Source of the DNA: Euonymus europaeus
Taxonomy: Eukaryota > Streptophyta > Magnoliopsida > Celastrales > Celastraceae
Assembly (NCBI GenBank): GCA_963580455.1
Contig: OY756965.1
Coordinates: forward strand, 6,150,501 to 6,214,500
Direction: 5' to 3'
DNA length: 64,000 nt
Below, piece by piece: positions 46,194 to 58,062 of the stretch; the first letter of the stretch is position 1; each line of letters starts with the position of its first letter. The notes beneath the pieces were generated by a model. It saw nothing but the letters and a program-made list of their open reading frames with translations. It did no database searches and was not told where the DNA came from. Both the position numbers and the translations under genes were made by a program.

Positions 46194-47113
46194 ATTGGTG
46201 TATTCTCCAACCATCCATTTATCCATCCAAATTGAATACTACAAACTAAAAACAAGCATTGAATCGAAATGCATAAAATATGAGTAGGCGTTAGGTCACG
46301 TACCTCGTCATGCCCCTTTTAAAAACAGTAATGTCATGGGTTTCAGCGTTGTTTTTCAAACTATCCATTCATACCCGCGCACTAAAGCAAGAGTCCGTTG
46401 GTTTAAATTAATATTTATTTTTCCTTATTTTTAAAAAAATAAAAACAAAGCCCTCGTAGTCCTAGTCCCACTCCTTGTCTTCTTGCAGTAGGAGTATAGT
46501 ATTAAGTAGCTATTAAGAGAGAGAAATAATGTCATTCAAAATGTTGGAGAGAGAGAGAGAGAGAGACGCAATAATCAGAGAGATCATCATTCTCCACACA
46601 AGTTCCAATCTCTACAGAGAGTCTCTTGCTTCTTCTCTTTCTCACTCTCTCAAGTAGACAAGTAGCAGTACTCCCTTTAGATCTACGCTTCCTTTCTTTC
46701 TCCTTTTTTTTTTCAATCGGATACATACATAATTACATACACACAATACACTTATTTCCCGAATATCGAGATCGAAAGGGGGCGACAACGCATCGCCGTT
46801 TCAATCCAAAAATGGTATTCCATTTATGGTCGAGCATTCATTCATCGTGATTCCTATTTGGGTCTCTCTCCCCTTTCATTGTAACTTTGAATAAGAGATC
46901 AAAGTTGGCTCTATAAAGGTCAGAATCCAAAGCCATTAAGATCGAGTGTTTTACTGAGGAGTTCAGTTCCGTTTGAACCCAACAGTAGTATTTGCGTAAA
47001 AGAAATTGAAAAGAGAGAGGGAAGAGTTTGGGGTTCCTTTTTGGGATGATTTTTTTGGTCTTATAAAGTGGAGGAGGAGCGGCTAAGAAAGACAGATAAG
47101 AAAGCAAATACAA
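46194..47113 (+). promoter_or_regulatory. Upstream region and 5' leader of the MYB gene
   Basis: It contains an AG-repeat tract (46547-46567), then a pyrimidine-rich TCTCTTGCTTCTTCTCTTTC stretch typical of plant 5' leaders. An in-frame TAA at 47084-47086 precedes the chosen start codon. A short upstream frame begins at ATG 46812. The transcription start is not identifiable by eye. The 122-codon minus-strand frame at 46838-47206 overlaps exon 1 and is a shadow. Confidence 0.45.
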
Positions 47114-50100
47114 ATGCAGGAAACAAAGAGCAACAAGAATATTGGCAACGAAGAATCCAACAAGAAGAAGGAGAGGCACATAGTAACGTGGACTCTGCAG
47201 GTGCATACTCTTCTTTCTATTCTCTCTTCTTCATCACTTGATGGAATTGAAAGATCGTTATCCGATTTGTTTATTGCAGGAGGATGATATACTGCGCCAG
47301 CAAATTAGTTTACATGGGACTGAAAAGTAAGAAATTTTCCATCTTGGTGCTCTTTTTTTTCCTTCTCTTTTCACTCTGTTTGTCTACGCTCCACCAAATT
47401 TGGTGCGTATGTAAGCTACAATTGGGGGTTTTGATTCAATTCTTTTTGTCCTCTGTACAGTTGGACGATAATTGCCTCGAAATTCAAGGATAAGACAACA
47501 AGGCAGTGCAGGAGAAGGTGAATAGAACCACAATTAAATTGGTATCATTGTCGGATTTTCAATGGGTTTTCTATACTTAATGGTTTCATCTGATGCGGGT
47601 TCTTTTGCAGATGGTATACGTACTTGAATTCCGATTTCAAGAAAGGGGGTTGGTCACCAGAGGAAGATATGCTCTTATGCGAGGTAATGTTTGATTGAAA
47701 CTGAAAGGATTTAGATTAGTTCAACAACAGGTTAAAAAGACCAAAACCTTGATTTTTTCAATGATTTGTTAGATAATCATGTGTTTGGTAGCAGTAATTG
47801 CCGCATTTTGGGATGTAACAAGTATTAATCTAAGTAGGCCAGACCTTTAACTACTTACTATTATGCTCGTCTCTCAAAAGTTGAGCAGAAAACTCTTACT
47901 TCCACACTTCAGTTAAGATGTGATGAACGCTAATGAGTCTATTTATGATCTGATTATTAAGATGATCCGCAGGCTCAGAAGATATTTGGTAACAGATGGA
48001 CTGAAATAGCAAAGGTGGTTTCAGGCAGGTATAACAATCTCTTTGCCTCCCACTTTCAGGAACCCAACAGATCGCCTTTTTCCATTTGTAATCACATTTT
48101 CAATATGTTCCTTTTGCAGAACTGATAATGCTGTGAAAAACCGGTTCTCCACCTTGTGCAAGAAGAGAGCAAAATATGAGGCCTTAGCAAAAGAGAACAA
48201 AACTTCCTTTATCAACCAAAACAACAAAAGAGTTATCATACATAATGGTTTCATCGCGGATGGAAAACTGGATTCTTCCGAACCCTTAAAGAAGATAAGG
48301 TAAGATATTTTATAGTTTTTTTTTTTCTTTCCAGATAGAATACAGTTCAAGGAAGATTTTCATTACGAGCAGTACTTTATCCTGTAAAACTCATCTTTTG
48401 GGAATCCAGGAGGTCCCATATCTCTGATTGCTCAGAAAACTACAACTTCACAGACAGATTACACAAGCGTCATGGAACGACTGTGAGTCAGCAGCCACGA
48501 CCTCCATTCGCAGTATTGGTTCAAAATTTCCACAATGTCAATGATGTAGCAGCTCAGCATCCTGTCACCAATGCGAAGGAGGTCTCTCTTGATGGTAAAC
48601 TGTCATAAATGAAGAATTTAATTTTGAAGAATATAGTTTCTTCAAACTTGTTGTTGACGGTATCATTTTCTGCTCCCTTGGCAGGCCAAAATAATAAGAT
48701 CCACGGAACATATCTCAAAAGGGATGACTCCAAGATAACCGCCTTGATGCAACAAGCAGAACTGCTCAGCTCACTAGCACTCAAAGTCAATGCAGAAAAC
48801 ACAGACCAGAGCTTGGAAAATGCTTGGAAGGTGAGCAAAGTAATGTTTTATCGGCTTTTGTGTTGCAACTGCGTCAAGGAATGGTCAACTATTAGAGAAG
48901 CACCCATGGTTCACATACGGTGCTTGGCACCGGTTCAGTGTCCAACCGTGAGATACCAATGGACTTCTCCAACTTTTCTTTTCACATCATTCTCTAGAGT
49001 TGTGAATCTCATCAAACTAGGTTTTGGTTTCAAGATCCGTTACTTGCATTTTGTTTTAGGCATATGCTCCAGCATAGATATTACTCTGTTTTTCCTTATC
49101 GTTTGCCATGACTAAAGCACTCCTATTGCCCTGCAAAGAGAATAATAGTGTTCATAAATAAAGCATACCATTTGTACCACCCGCTCAAAAAGATTTTAGA
49201 CTGAGTTTGAAGGGGGAAAAATATTAAAAATAATCACATGTTATGCAAATCCTTGATATTTTGTATCATATGACTTCAGGTCCTCCAGGATTTTCTGAAC
49301 CGGAGTAAGGAGAATGATATCCTAACATGTAGATCCCTTGACTTTGATTTTCAAGTTGAAGATTTTAAAGACTTGTTAGAGGACTTCAGAAGTAGTAATG
49401 AGGGAAGTCAACCATCTTGGAGGTAAACCAAATCAGGTGGAATAGTATTTATATTGACGCCAATTGAACTCACCATACAATGTCTAAATGATGATTGCTT
49501 TGTTGTAGGCAACCTGAATTATACGAGGAATCTCCAGCCAGCTCTGAATACAGTACTGGGTCAACTTTAATGCCCAATATAGACTGTGATAAGCCAGAAC
49601 AAACTGAACCTGAATTTCATCAGGATAGTGGAATTCATGTACAGCCATTTTCTATGGAGGAGAAAAATGTTCTGAATGAATGCGGGAAACAAGTACTGTC
49701 TAAAGGAAACACAAATCCAGGTGATGAAACTTTATGTTGCATATGAAGGATTGAAATCATTTCTTTTAGTTAGTGTAATCTACTTAATTGGAGATAGAGT
49801 AAAAGGTAAACAAGTCTCATGCATAAGGCTCTCGCAGTGTGCGGGGTAGCAAACGAGCAGATGTACGCATATGTTACCCCAAATAATTTGTGGAGAGGCT
49901 AGTTTCATAAATTGAACTTCTGACCTCTAGGTTGTACTCGTGCAACTCTGCCACTTGGCCACATGCTCCCTATATATTGAGAATCCACCCTAGATTTCTA
50001 TGAAATCATATTTTTCTGATGAAATTTTTGTTCTTGTTGTAGTGGAGATATTTGCAGCTTGTGATGAGCAAACAATGAATAATGAAGTTGTCCCGGCCTC

Positions 50101-51892
50101 ATCATGTGCAGAGTTCAGCTCCCCTCTTCAAGTTAACCCACTGTTCAGATCCTTAGGAGCAGGAATTCCCAGTCCACAATTTTCAGAAAGTGTAAGTCAT
50201 CTTGAACATTGCTTTTTTATGATTGCGAATTTGTTTGCAGTGAAGTAGCTAGAATGAGAACATTAGACATTTTCAAGTTAGCAGCAAGTCAGTGTTAGTA
50301 TTAGACTAGTATTAGTACTCCAGGAGAGTCCATCAAGCCTTTGATTCTACATGCTATAGTTGAAATGCCTCTTAGCTTAACATTTTATAGCCATGAGCAG
50401 ACACATGTAGGCATAGCACTTGATTTACTGAGAAATTGAGCAAAACAGGAGAAATAGAAATGCTTGAACTTGGAGCCTTTTAAAGAATGATTCTAGCAAA
50501 TAGTAGTAGTGAAATAAAGGAATAATGAACCTGGTATAATAAGGTAATTGCATTGCATTCACTCAATGTCTGGTAGGTTGAAGCAGAAAATTAAACCTTT
50601 ATTGGTACATGCCAATTATTAAAATTTATGGTGGTGTCAAGTCTACTAGTTGTCTTGTCCGTTTTCTCTGAATTAGCAGCATTGTAAATATACTAGTGAG
50701 GCACATGTTAGCCTGTGAGAACAAGCAGTGTATAGAATTTTTTTTCCCGATTTGGAACATCATCTAGTTCTTTCCTCTGTACATTATGCTTTTCCAAGAT
50801 TAACTCACTTCAGGATTAAAGAAAGTTGTGCAATTCTGGCTTTTTTAAACTTGTAGAAAATTTCACAGAAAACAAAATATATTGAGGAAATGATGTTCTC
50901 AATAGGGATAAATTTTGAAGAATAGTTAACAGAAGTGCAAGCTGCTGTCCAACTTAAAGTAAATTATAGCAAGTGCAGAAATTTGCTAATTAACTTCACA
51001 GAAAAACTAAATGTTTGAAGGAAATGCTGTTCTCAATAGGGACAAATACTGAAGAAAAGTTACAAGTGCACTTCGTTTGCAACTTAGACTCTTAGAGTAA
51101 ATAAGGTCAAGTGCATCTCATCAATCTATGTTTCAATCAAACATCTAGGTTATCTGGCCAAACCACAACTCGAAATAAATAAAACTTCTTATTTTCTCTG
51201 AAACCTAGATACACAATTTGTATCTAATTTTAGGTTTCGTGAATTGGATTCCGGCATTGGTTGAGTACACATGAAATGACTTTTAAGAAGTAAAGATCTG
51301 ATCTGTTTACCATATTAATGAGGCGGGTATTTATTCTATAAAAGTACAGAGTTTTTATGAGTTTCACTCCTAAAGTAGCAACCTACTGGCTACTACTTGT
51401 ATATCATTATGATGGTCTACCCCTTTTTTTTATGAGATATTTTTAGCATGAGGAGATCATAGGAGTCTGGATTGTTATGCTACTTGAATAGGGTGCCAAT
51501 CAATGATGTCAAAAGGAAGGACAGCTCAGTTTTTCCCATCCCGGAAAAAGAAAATGCTTCATATCTTGAAGCAGTCTTGCCCATGTCCATTATATTTTGC
51601 TCTCAAAAGTATGCAATTATGTTTAGATGCATTTCAGATGCTAACTAGAGCTGAAGACATAGACTTCTCTATGATTACCTGTCAGAGTTATTTCCTCAGC
51701 ATTACTGTGTTTACATTCACCCTTTAGTTCTGACTTCTGAGACTGATAAATTATACTTGGATTCTGTCTTCTTTTTTTCAGGAGAGAAACTTTCTACTGA
51801 AAACACTTGGACTTGAATCTCCAACTGCCAACACAAACATCAATCATTCTCAACCCCCACCCTGCAAAAGATCCCTCCTTCAAAGTCTATAA
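47114..51892 (+). CDS. FLP/MYB88: R2R3-MYB transcription factor, FOUR LIPS/MYB88 type
   Basis: Coding exons: 47114-47200, 47280-47326, 47461-47517, 47611-47683, 47973-48028, 48120-48299, 48410-48594, 48685-48830, 49280-49422, 49509-49720, 50043-50191 and 51782-51892. All introns are GT-AG and phases agree, giving 481 codons plus stop. R2 (about residues 20-71: RHIVTW, NWTIIASKF, RQCRRRWYTYLNS) and R3 (72-123: GGWSPEEDMLLCEAQ, NRWTEIAKVVSGRTDNAVKN) bind DNA. The middle block KITALMQQAELLSSLA and the C-terminal PLFRSLGAGIPSPQFSES...FLLKTLG are diagnostic of the FLP/MYB88 pair. In Arabidopsis these nuclear factors stop extra divisions of guard mother cells in stomatal development and act in root gravitropism. 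No lesion was seen, and the length fits MYB88. Whether it corresponds to FLP or MYB88 needs a tree. Confidence 0.95.
49802..49970 (-). mobile_element. Au-like SINE in a MYB-gene intron
   Basis: The segment lies between coding exons 10 and 11. On the minus strand it reads TGGCCAAGTGGCAGAGTTG (A-box-like), GAGGTCAGAAGTTCAA (degenerate B box), CTAGCCTCTCCACAAAT, GGGTAACATATGCGTACA, then CCCCGCACACTGCGAGAGCC. This order matches the plant Au SINE family, which derives from a tRNA and is moved by LINE enzymes. It is diverged, so old. Its antisense placement makes it unlikely to disturb splicing, since flanking exons keep good splice sites. Confidence 0.75.
50862..51110 (+). repeat. Diverged 133-bp tandem duplication in last intron
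   Basis: Copies start at 50862 and 50995 (TTCACAGAAAA...). Both contain TGTTCTCAATAGGGA(T/C)AAAT and GAAGAA(T/A)AGTTA and differ by scattered substitutions and small indels. It lies in the 1.59 kb intron between exons 11 and 12. Confidence 0.75.
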
Positions 51893-53595
51893 CCAACCTC
51901 TCTGAATCCCTTAAACACAGAACATTATCTAGCCCGTTATATCTTGTCCATTATAGCCTACACTGATTTTTTTTATTCTCTATTTCTAAATTTGTTTTCC
52001 AGAATTGCTGTTCTTCTGGCCTGAAATTTTTAAGGCATGTCAAGACTGCATTCAAGACCTCTTGTCTAGAATGCTACGGCGCATTCTAGCATCTCAGTCA
52101 CATCAAAACATAGTGATCTGAGCTCTTTATTTATTCTTTCCCACTAGTAAATCAATTCCCCGATTCTCACATTATAAGCAAGCCCCCCTTGCTTGTTAAA
52201 GTGTGTCAATCTTTGTGTTTATCTTTTGGCGTGATTCGGTTTCAGGAATTCCTTCTCGGATCTAGTTTTTGGCCTTTGATTTTGGTCACTTGTACAGAAG
52301 TTGCTACGTAAATCCTAGTCAGAGTGTAACTACTTCTACATCGGCAGCTCGCCTATATGTGATATAGAAACAGAGAAGAAAAGTAAAGGAGGATTAACCA
52401 GCTGATTGGATTCTCATTTGTTGCTTTCGAGTGTGAAATGGTATAGAATAATTTTTTGCTTCTTCTATTTTTTTTTCCTTCTTAGTTTTCACTATCTTGT
52501 AACATTTTATGATTGGAGTGGAAACTTAATATGGTTTTGGTGTGCATATGTATTTTCTTCTCTACTCTCCTCTCTTTCCTTTAGGGTTCCTTCTCTTTTC
52601 TCCGGTGCATTTGCAGATATAAGAAAACAAAATCCAGAAGGGAATGTCACAATTCTACAGAAGAAACTTCAAAACACCAAGAAAGCCACACATACCCTTC
52701 TGTTTTTACTCGGGAGCAACAATGCCATTAGAATTTCTTCCTGCCATATTAAGAGTAAGAAATGAAGAAAATAGCAAGGGATCACTTACATTGCATTTTA
52801 AAAGAACTTGTGCCTATTTGAGTGTGGCAGCAAAGGAAGCCTTCCTGATCTCTCCAATCTCTCTGTCTCTCTCTGAGTTTAAGACTGACAGTCTCAGTGG
52901 CTTTGAAGGGACGAAGGGTTGGTGAAGGGAATTGTGGTATTTGAGAAGGTTAAATCCATATCCATCATCGATGGTGGTGGGAGACAAGCGCAATCATTGC
53001 CATGCCAAAAGAGAGAATGAGTAAAGAAGCGGAGGGAACCTGATACAAAATAAAGTGCACTCCTTAGCTGTTTGTTACTTTCTCGATTGCATGGTAAAGG
53101 GTTTTAAAACGTTAGATTAATCGATGTCTTGTTGGCCTAATCATGTTGGGTAATAGTTTTTGGGTTCAGAAAAGGTATATTTAGTATCCTTAATCGTGTG
53201 GACCAACAAAATAGTAGGAGCAATAATATGTTAACTAACAACACAATGAATTCAGAAATCTATATACAATGCTTCAAAGTTGAAATAAAAAAAAAATATT
53301 TAAAAATAAAAGGAAATTGTGCAAGGGACAGAATGTAAGAGAAATGTTCCACAAAATAAAAAATTTAAGAAATAGAGAAAATGATTTTAAAGTTATCAAT
53401 AAGCCCCCTATTTGTTTAAAACTCTTGTTTCTCCACAAATTTTGCAGATTTCAGTTAGAGAAGAACAAAGAAGAGCTGCTTGCCGTCTTGGACAAGAATG
53501 AAGAGAATCAACTCTAACAAGATTCGAAGAACTACGAACAGTAAAGAATGTGTAAAAGGGTGAAAAGAATGCGCATAAAATATGATTGTTCTAAC
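51893..53595. other. 3' flank of the MYB gene, no further gene
   Basis: The first few hundred bases probably hold the 3' untranslated region; no canonical AATAAA was noticed near the stop. Plus-strand frames at 52406-52925 overlap each other and have no domain or homologue that I recognise. Confidence 0.5.
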
Positions 53596-54380
53596 TAGGG
53601 GTGCACACCGGGTCGGGTCCCGAGTTATCGGACTGGGTTTGACCTGACCCGGTCATTTTTGAAATGCTACAGACCCGTTCCGATAGCCCGATTTTTTAAA
53701 ATCGGACTACCGGATGGGGGGTCAACTAGGTTACTGGGTAATCGGACCGGGTTACCGGGTAACCCGATTTTTGCATGAACTAGCATTTAGCACAAGGCTA
53801 CAACCCACAAGCTATGATTAATTGGATGATTTGGATCTCATCTCATCTATTTGAACACTTGTCATGCTAACATATTTGAAGATCACAATCCAATAACCAA
53901 GTAAAAGAAATCAAAGTTACAAATTTACAATCCATAGTTCAAGCTTCCAAGTCATACAACAAAAATTAAACCAAACATAACAAATAAAAATTATCCAAAC
54001 TTCCAAGTTCCAAGCCATACAAAAATCAATCCAAACATAACAAATAAAAATTATCCAAGTTTCCAACTTCCAAGCTCCAAGCCATACAACAAAAATCAAT
54101 CCAAACATAACAAATAAAAATCATCCAAGGTTCCAACTTCCAAGTTCTAAGCCATACAACACAAATCAATCCAAACATAAAAAATAAGAATTATCCAAAC
54201 TTCCAACTTCAAGCCATACAACAAAAATCAATCCAAACATATCATCCAAAGTTCCAAATAAAAGTTATAGTCCAAAGTTCCAAACCAATATCCAAAATCA
54301 ATAACGTTTACAAATTACAATACATAACTACATATCATCTTCCAAGTTCCAATATATTCATTGAACAACACTTCAATAGC
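53596..54380 (+). mobile_element. hAT-like transposon end
   Basis: TAGGGGTGCACACCGGGTCG at 53596 is the usual TAGGGGTG start of plant hAT elements, followed by a region with many CCGGG/ACCCG motifs (GGTTACCGGGTAACCCG) typical of their subterminal repeats. The right end is not found; the element seems truncated after the minisatellite by LTR sequence. Confidence 0.5.
53951..54285 (-). repeat. Minisatellite of 62-70 bp units
   Basis: Five units begin at 53951, 54014, 54081, 54151 and 54213, each with G(C/T)CATACAACAAAAATCAA, CAAACATAACAAATAAAAA and TTCCAACTTCCAAG-type blocks. The 63-codon minus-strand frame here is simply the translated repeat. Confidence 0.85.
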
Positions 54381-54399
54381 CACTTACAAAGATCAATAA

Positions 54400-55016
54400 G
54401 TCAATCATGCTTCTTGGGACCTTAGATTGCAATTGTTGTTTCCATTAGGTTTGGAGAAAGTTTGTATGAATCCTATTTCCATTGAGCTTTCATGAATTCT
54501 TATGCATGTCTAGACCAATAAGATGGCTAGAATGTTGATAGGAACATCCAACCTAGAACAATAAGATGGCTAGTAATTGACATGAGGGAAATTGGCTTGA
54601 GTGCGCTAAAACCGACTTAGGTACGGATTCGTTATACCCGGATTGATAAATGTGTGAGTGAATTGGTTGTGTTTGCACATCATTGACCCTTGGTGGATTT
54701 CGAAGTCTTGGTGCTTCATTCTTCTACTTGAATTCATTGCATTAGTATAACTTGCCTAGTGATAAATTGCATTAGTATTTGCATTCTTCAATATAAAAAT
54801 TCCAAAAAAACACTTTACTTTTCTTGCTTGCATTCTTATTAAATTGTAAACCCAATCAACTTGAGCGGAACTTTGATTTCTTGCATTGTCCGTAAATATA
54901 TACAAATAAACATTTGGATCAATTATAACTCTGTCTCTGTGGATACGATATCTACTGACTACTTGTGCTATCCCTTCGACTAGTGCACTTGCTAGTAGGG
55001 TATTTTAAACCCAACA
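54400..55016 (+). repeat. 3' part of a gypsy-type LTR
   Basis: The stretch ends CTGTCTCTGTGGATACGATA...GTATTTTAAACCCAACA at 55016. The GTGGATACGATA, TACTTGTGCTA, GTGCACTTGC wording is characteristic of the U5 end of Athila/Tat-type LTRs. A primer-binding site should follow but the next bases (AAAAGCCGAGGAG) do not match one. The left end of the LTR is not identifiable. Confidence 0.5.
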
Positions 55017-55051
55017 AAAAGCCGAGGAGTGGGACACAGAGGCTTTCCTAA

Positions 55052-57500
55052 ATGATGAGATGCACGAATTACGGCCCACTGAAGCCACAATTCTGCATCA
55101 TCACTAATAATTTCTATGGTCAGAATGCTACACATATGCCAAATAATATCCCCTTGGGGGGAATGAATCAGTTGAACGAGACCTTAACCACACCACTGGG
55201 GGGATATTTTCCTACTCAGAATGGTGGTTTTAACCTACCAAAAATGGTTGACAACTTTAATAAGCCACCTGCCCAAAATTTTAATTAGGGAATGACTCCT
55301 AATCAAATTATAAATTTGATCGAACAAATTTTTGGTCTTAGAATTGATAAGGTCGGTAGACGTTTATTTAAGAAACCTTACCCTAAATAGATTGATCACG
55401 ATTTTTCTTATCCTAGAGGTTTCAAAATGTTTGAGTTAGGCTATTCTCAGGAGTAGGGTCTATATCAGCCTTCAAACTTGTAGCAAGATTTATGTGTCAG
55501 TGTAGGTAATATAGTGATTATATTTCTAGAAGCTTAGGTTATTCTATAATTCATTAACTGCACTTGAATTTACATGGTATATTAATGTAACTGACAATTC
55601 CATATTCTTGTGGGACGATATGCAAAGTCAATTTCTGACACATTTTTTCAAAAAAAATCTTGGAGTTTCAATGGTTGATTTGGATCGTTTGAAGCAAAAG
55701 GATGGAGAGACTGTTGAGCAGTTTCTTGCTTGATTGAAAAGAGCAAAGATTAGGTGTAAGACACATTTGCATGAGTCAGATTTTGTAAAACTAGCTCAGG
55801 AAGGTCTCAGTTTTGAAATTCAAAATAAGTTTGAAGGAATGGTCTTTAATGATCTATTCGAATTGTCTGATAGGGCATCTAGATATGAGGCTATACTCTA
55901 AGAAGAGTCTCAGAGAAGGTTATACTTTTGGCACATATTACCATGAATTATAGAAATTTGAAGTAGACTTGGCAGAGTATGTCAAAGGAAAATCCATAAC
56001 CTGTCAACATTTAAATAAATAGGAGGTAGTGGCTTCTTGGACTCTGAAATGAGATACTAGAAAGTATTCCTTTGATATAACAGAAGTTGAAAAATCTTTG
56101 ATTGGCTCTTTGCTAATAAGAAAATTAAGACCAGAGGTAAACATAGGATGCCTTCTCCAGAGCAACTAATAGGGAAGGAATTTTGCAAATGGCATGAAGT
56201 GTTTGCTCATTCAACGAAAAATTGTGTAGTTTTTTGAAATGTCATCCAAGATCAAATAAAATTAGGAGAATTAAAATTTGTAGATAGTAAGGAAATGGGG
56301 ATTGATGGAGACCCTTTTCCTAAAGATACTTCCGTGAATATGATTGAGATATCTAACACTAAGTTTGATATCTTGCAGATGTAGAATTCTGATCTCGACA
56401 CCAGGAAGATCACAATTGATTTGTTTGATGATTTGGTGATTGGAAAGAAGCTTTATTGCCTAAAGTTGCCAAATGAAGTCTTTTTTGAATAAATTCAAGT
56501 GGCATTTCAATGAAAGGCATAGAACTGACGTATGCTATAACTTCAAAAAGTTTGTTGTCACCTTGGTGAGTAAAGGTGAGCGAGCACTAAATCCAAAACA
56601 GAGAGGAGCAGTGGGCATTAAAGAAATTGTTTGTCTCAAATATCCATACACATTATGCTCGAGGGCTTCAAAACATACTCGAAAAAAAGAAAGAAAGTAC
56701 TACCATGGAAACTCATCAATCAAGTAAACACTGAAGAAAAAGAAGAATTGAACAAATTCACAAAGAAGCAAAAGGTTTGAATAGTAAAAGTCCCAACTTT
56801 TGAATCGGGAGAATGAATGAATTTATCCACTTCATCTGAAAGGAAAGAACCTTTGACTGTATGGAATAAGTTGTCGAAATCACAACAAAATAGACCAATG
56901 CGAAGGAAAGTAATAACAGCCAATGATGTTATTAAATAACTTTTGGCTAGACCTTTGTTAAAAAGTTGTTTGAGCAAATGAAATCTTTTTGTAAAAACTC
57001 AATTTGACTTCATTTATGTACCCCAAAGGGCTATTAAAGGACAAGGTTTAGCAGACTTCTTAGCTGAGCATAGGGGTAGACTCCAAAATCATTGCATGAG
57101 GTACAATTCATCAACTTAATATCATGAAAGTTATATTTTGATGGATCGAGTACTTTCTAAAGTAGTAGGAATAGGGATCGTACTAGAATCACAATTTAAA
57201 GAAAGACATAACATGTTTGTTCAATTAATATTTCAATGCACAAACAACATAGGCGAATATCAAGCTCGGATATTTGGGTTGTGATTAGCTAGGGATCTTA
57301 AAGTTAAAAATCTCAAGATTTTTGAGGATTCTCAGCTTGTTATTGTAGGTTACCCAAGGGTTCAAATGTGTGCATCCCAAATTAGAGTTATGCTTAAAAG
57401 AAATCCTTAAGTTGTTACCGGAGTTTCGTTATAACATATACCATATCCCTCGAGCAAAGAACAATAAGTGCAGTAACTAGTTTTCGTTCGGATTTGATCT
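55052..57500 (+). pseudogene. Gypsy gag-pol relic with second RNase H
   Basis: Heavily decayed. Recognisable pieces: a gag N-terminal region (GQNATHMPNNIPLGG; 55120-55290), gag core (DRLKQKDGETVEQFLA, about 55680), a KGKxxCKWH-like knuckle region (about 56160-56230: LIGKEFCKWHEVFAHST), then after a large deletion the AIKGQGLADFLAEH motif at about 57030 and a second RNase H (QCTNNIGEYQARIFGL, EDSQLVI; 57120-57360). This second RNase H indicates a Tat-like lineage, distinct in sequence from the element at 21-31 kb. Reverse transcriptase is essentially missing. Dozens of stops are present. Confidence 0.7.
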
Positions 57501-57754
57501 AAAAAAGTAAAAAGGAGAGGGTCAAATAAACTAGTGGGTCCTTGTGTTTAGAGAAAACCAGAGGAGAGAAAAGCTATTTTTGAGGATTCGTTATGGGTAC
57601 GAATTTGGTAATGATGTTATACATTGGAAATATTTGAATTATGGATTGTATGAAATAATAAATAAAAACTCAGTCCAAATCCGGGACTTTAAGACATTCA
57701 GTGATTCAGTATGTGTGAGATATTGACATGAAAAAAGGAGACACTTTTGTCTCG

Positions 57755-57939
57755 ATATATATATATATATATATTATGTAATACATACATACATATATAT
57801 ATATATATTATGTAATACATACATACATACATATATATATATATAAATATCTCTGTATGTATATATATGCATCTATATGTGTATGTGTGTATACAAGGAA
57901 GTCTATGTGTGGGGAGTTCGGTGATGTGATATGATGGTG

Positions 57940-57978
<39 letters not shown>
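57755..57978. repeat. Compound (AT)n / (ACAT)n microsatellite
   Basis: AT runs at 57755-57774 and 57939-57978 flank ACAT tetranucleotide tracts and a duplicated ATATTATGTAATACATACAT block. The Tyr/Ile-rich minus-strand frame at 57698-58009 is its translation. Confidence 0.95.
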
Positions 57979-57980
<2 letters not shown>

Positions 57981-57993
57981 GTGAGACTCATGT

Positions 57994-58062
57994 GAGGGAT
58001 CCCACACATATCTAATTATGCGGGATCCCTCAAGTGACCGTCGAATACCCGACGGTCACTTG
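57994..58062. repeat. Two adjacent perfect inverted repeats
   Basis: GAGGGATCCC (57994-58003) pairs with GGGATCCCTC (58022-58031). CAAGTGACCGTCG (58031-58043) pairs with CGACGGTCACTTG (58050-58062) around a 6-base loop. They abut the AT microsatellite and may be a transposon terminus. Confidence 0.85.

Noticed and set aside
46838..47206. 122-codon minus-strand frame with hydrophobic segments
   Set aside because: It overlaps MYB exon 1 and its leader; the sense strand explains it.
52406..52925. Two overlapping plus-strand frames downstream of the MYB gene
   Set aside because: Different frames of the same DNA, no domain, no clear promoter or splice context; not enough to call a gene.
53917..54108. 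Trp-rich 63-codon minus-strand frame
   Set aside because: It is the translation of the 65-bp minisatellite.
57698..58009. Tyr/Ile-rich minus-strand frame
   Set aside because: It is a translated AT/ACAT microsatellite.
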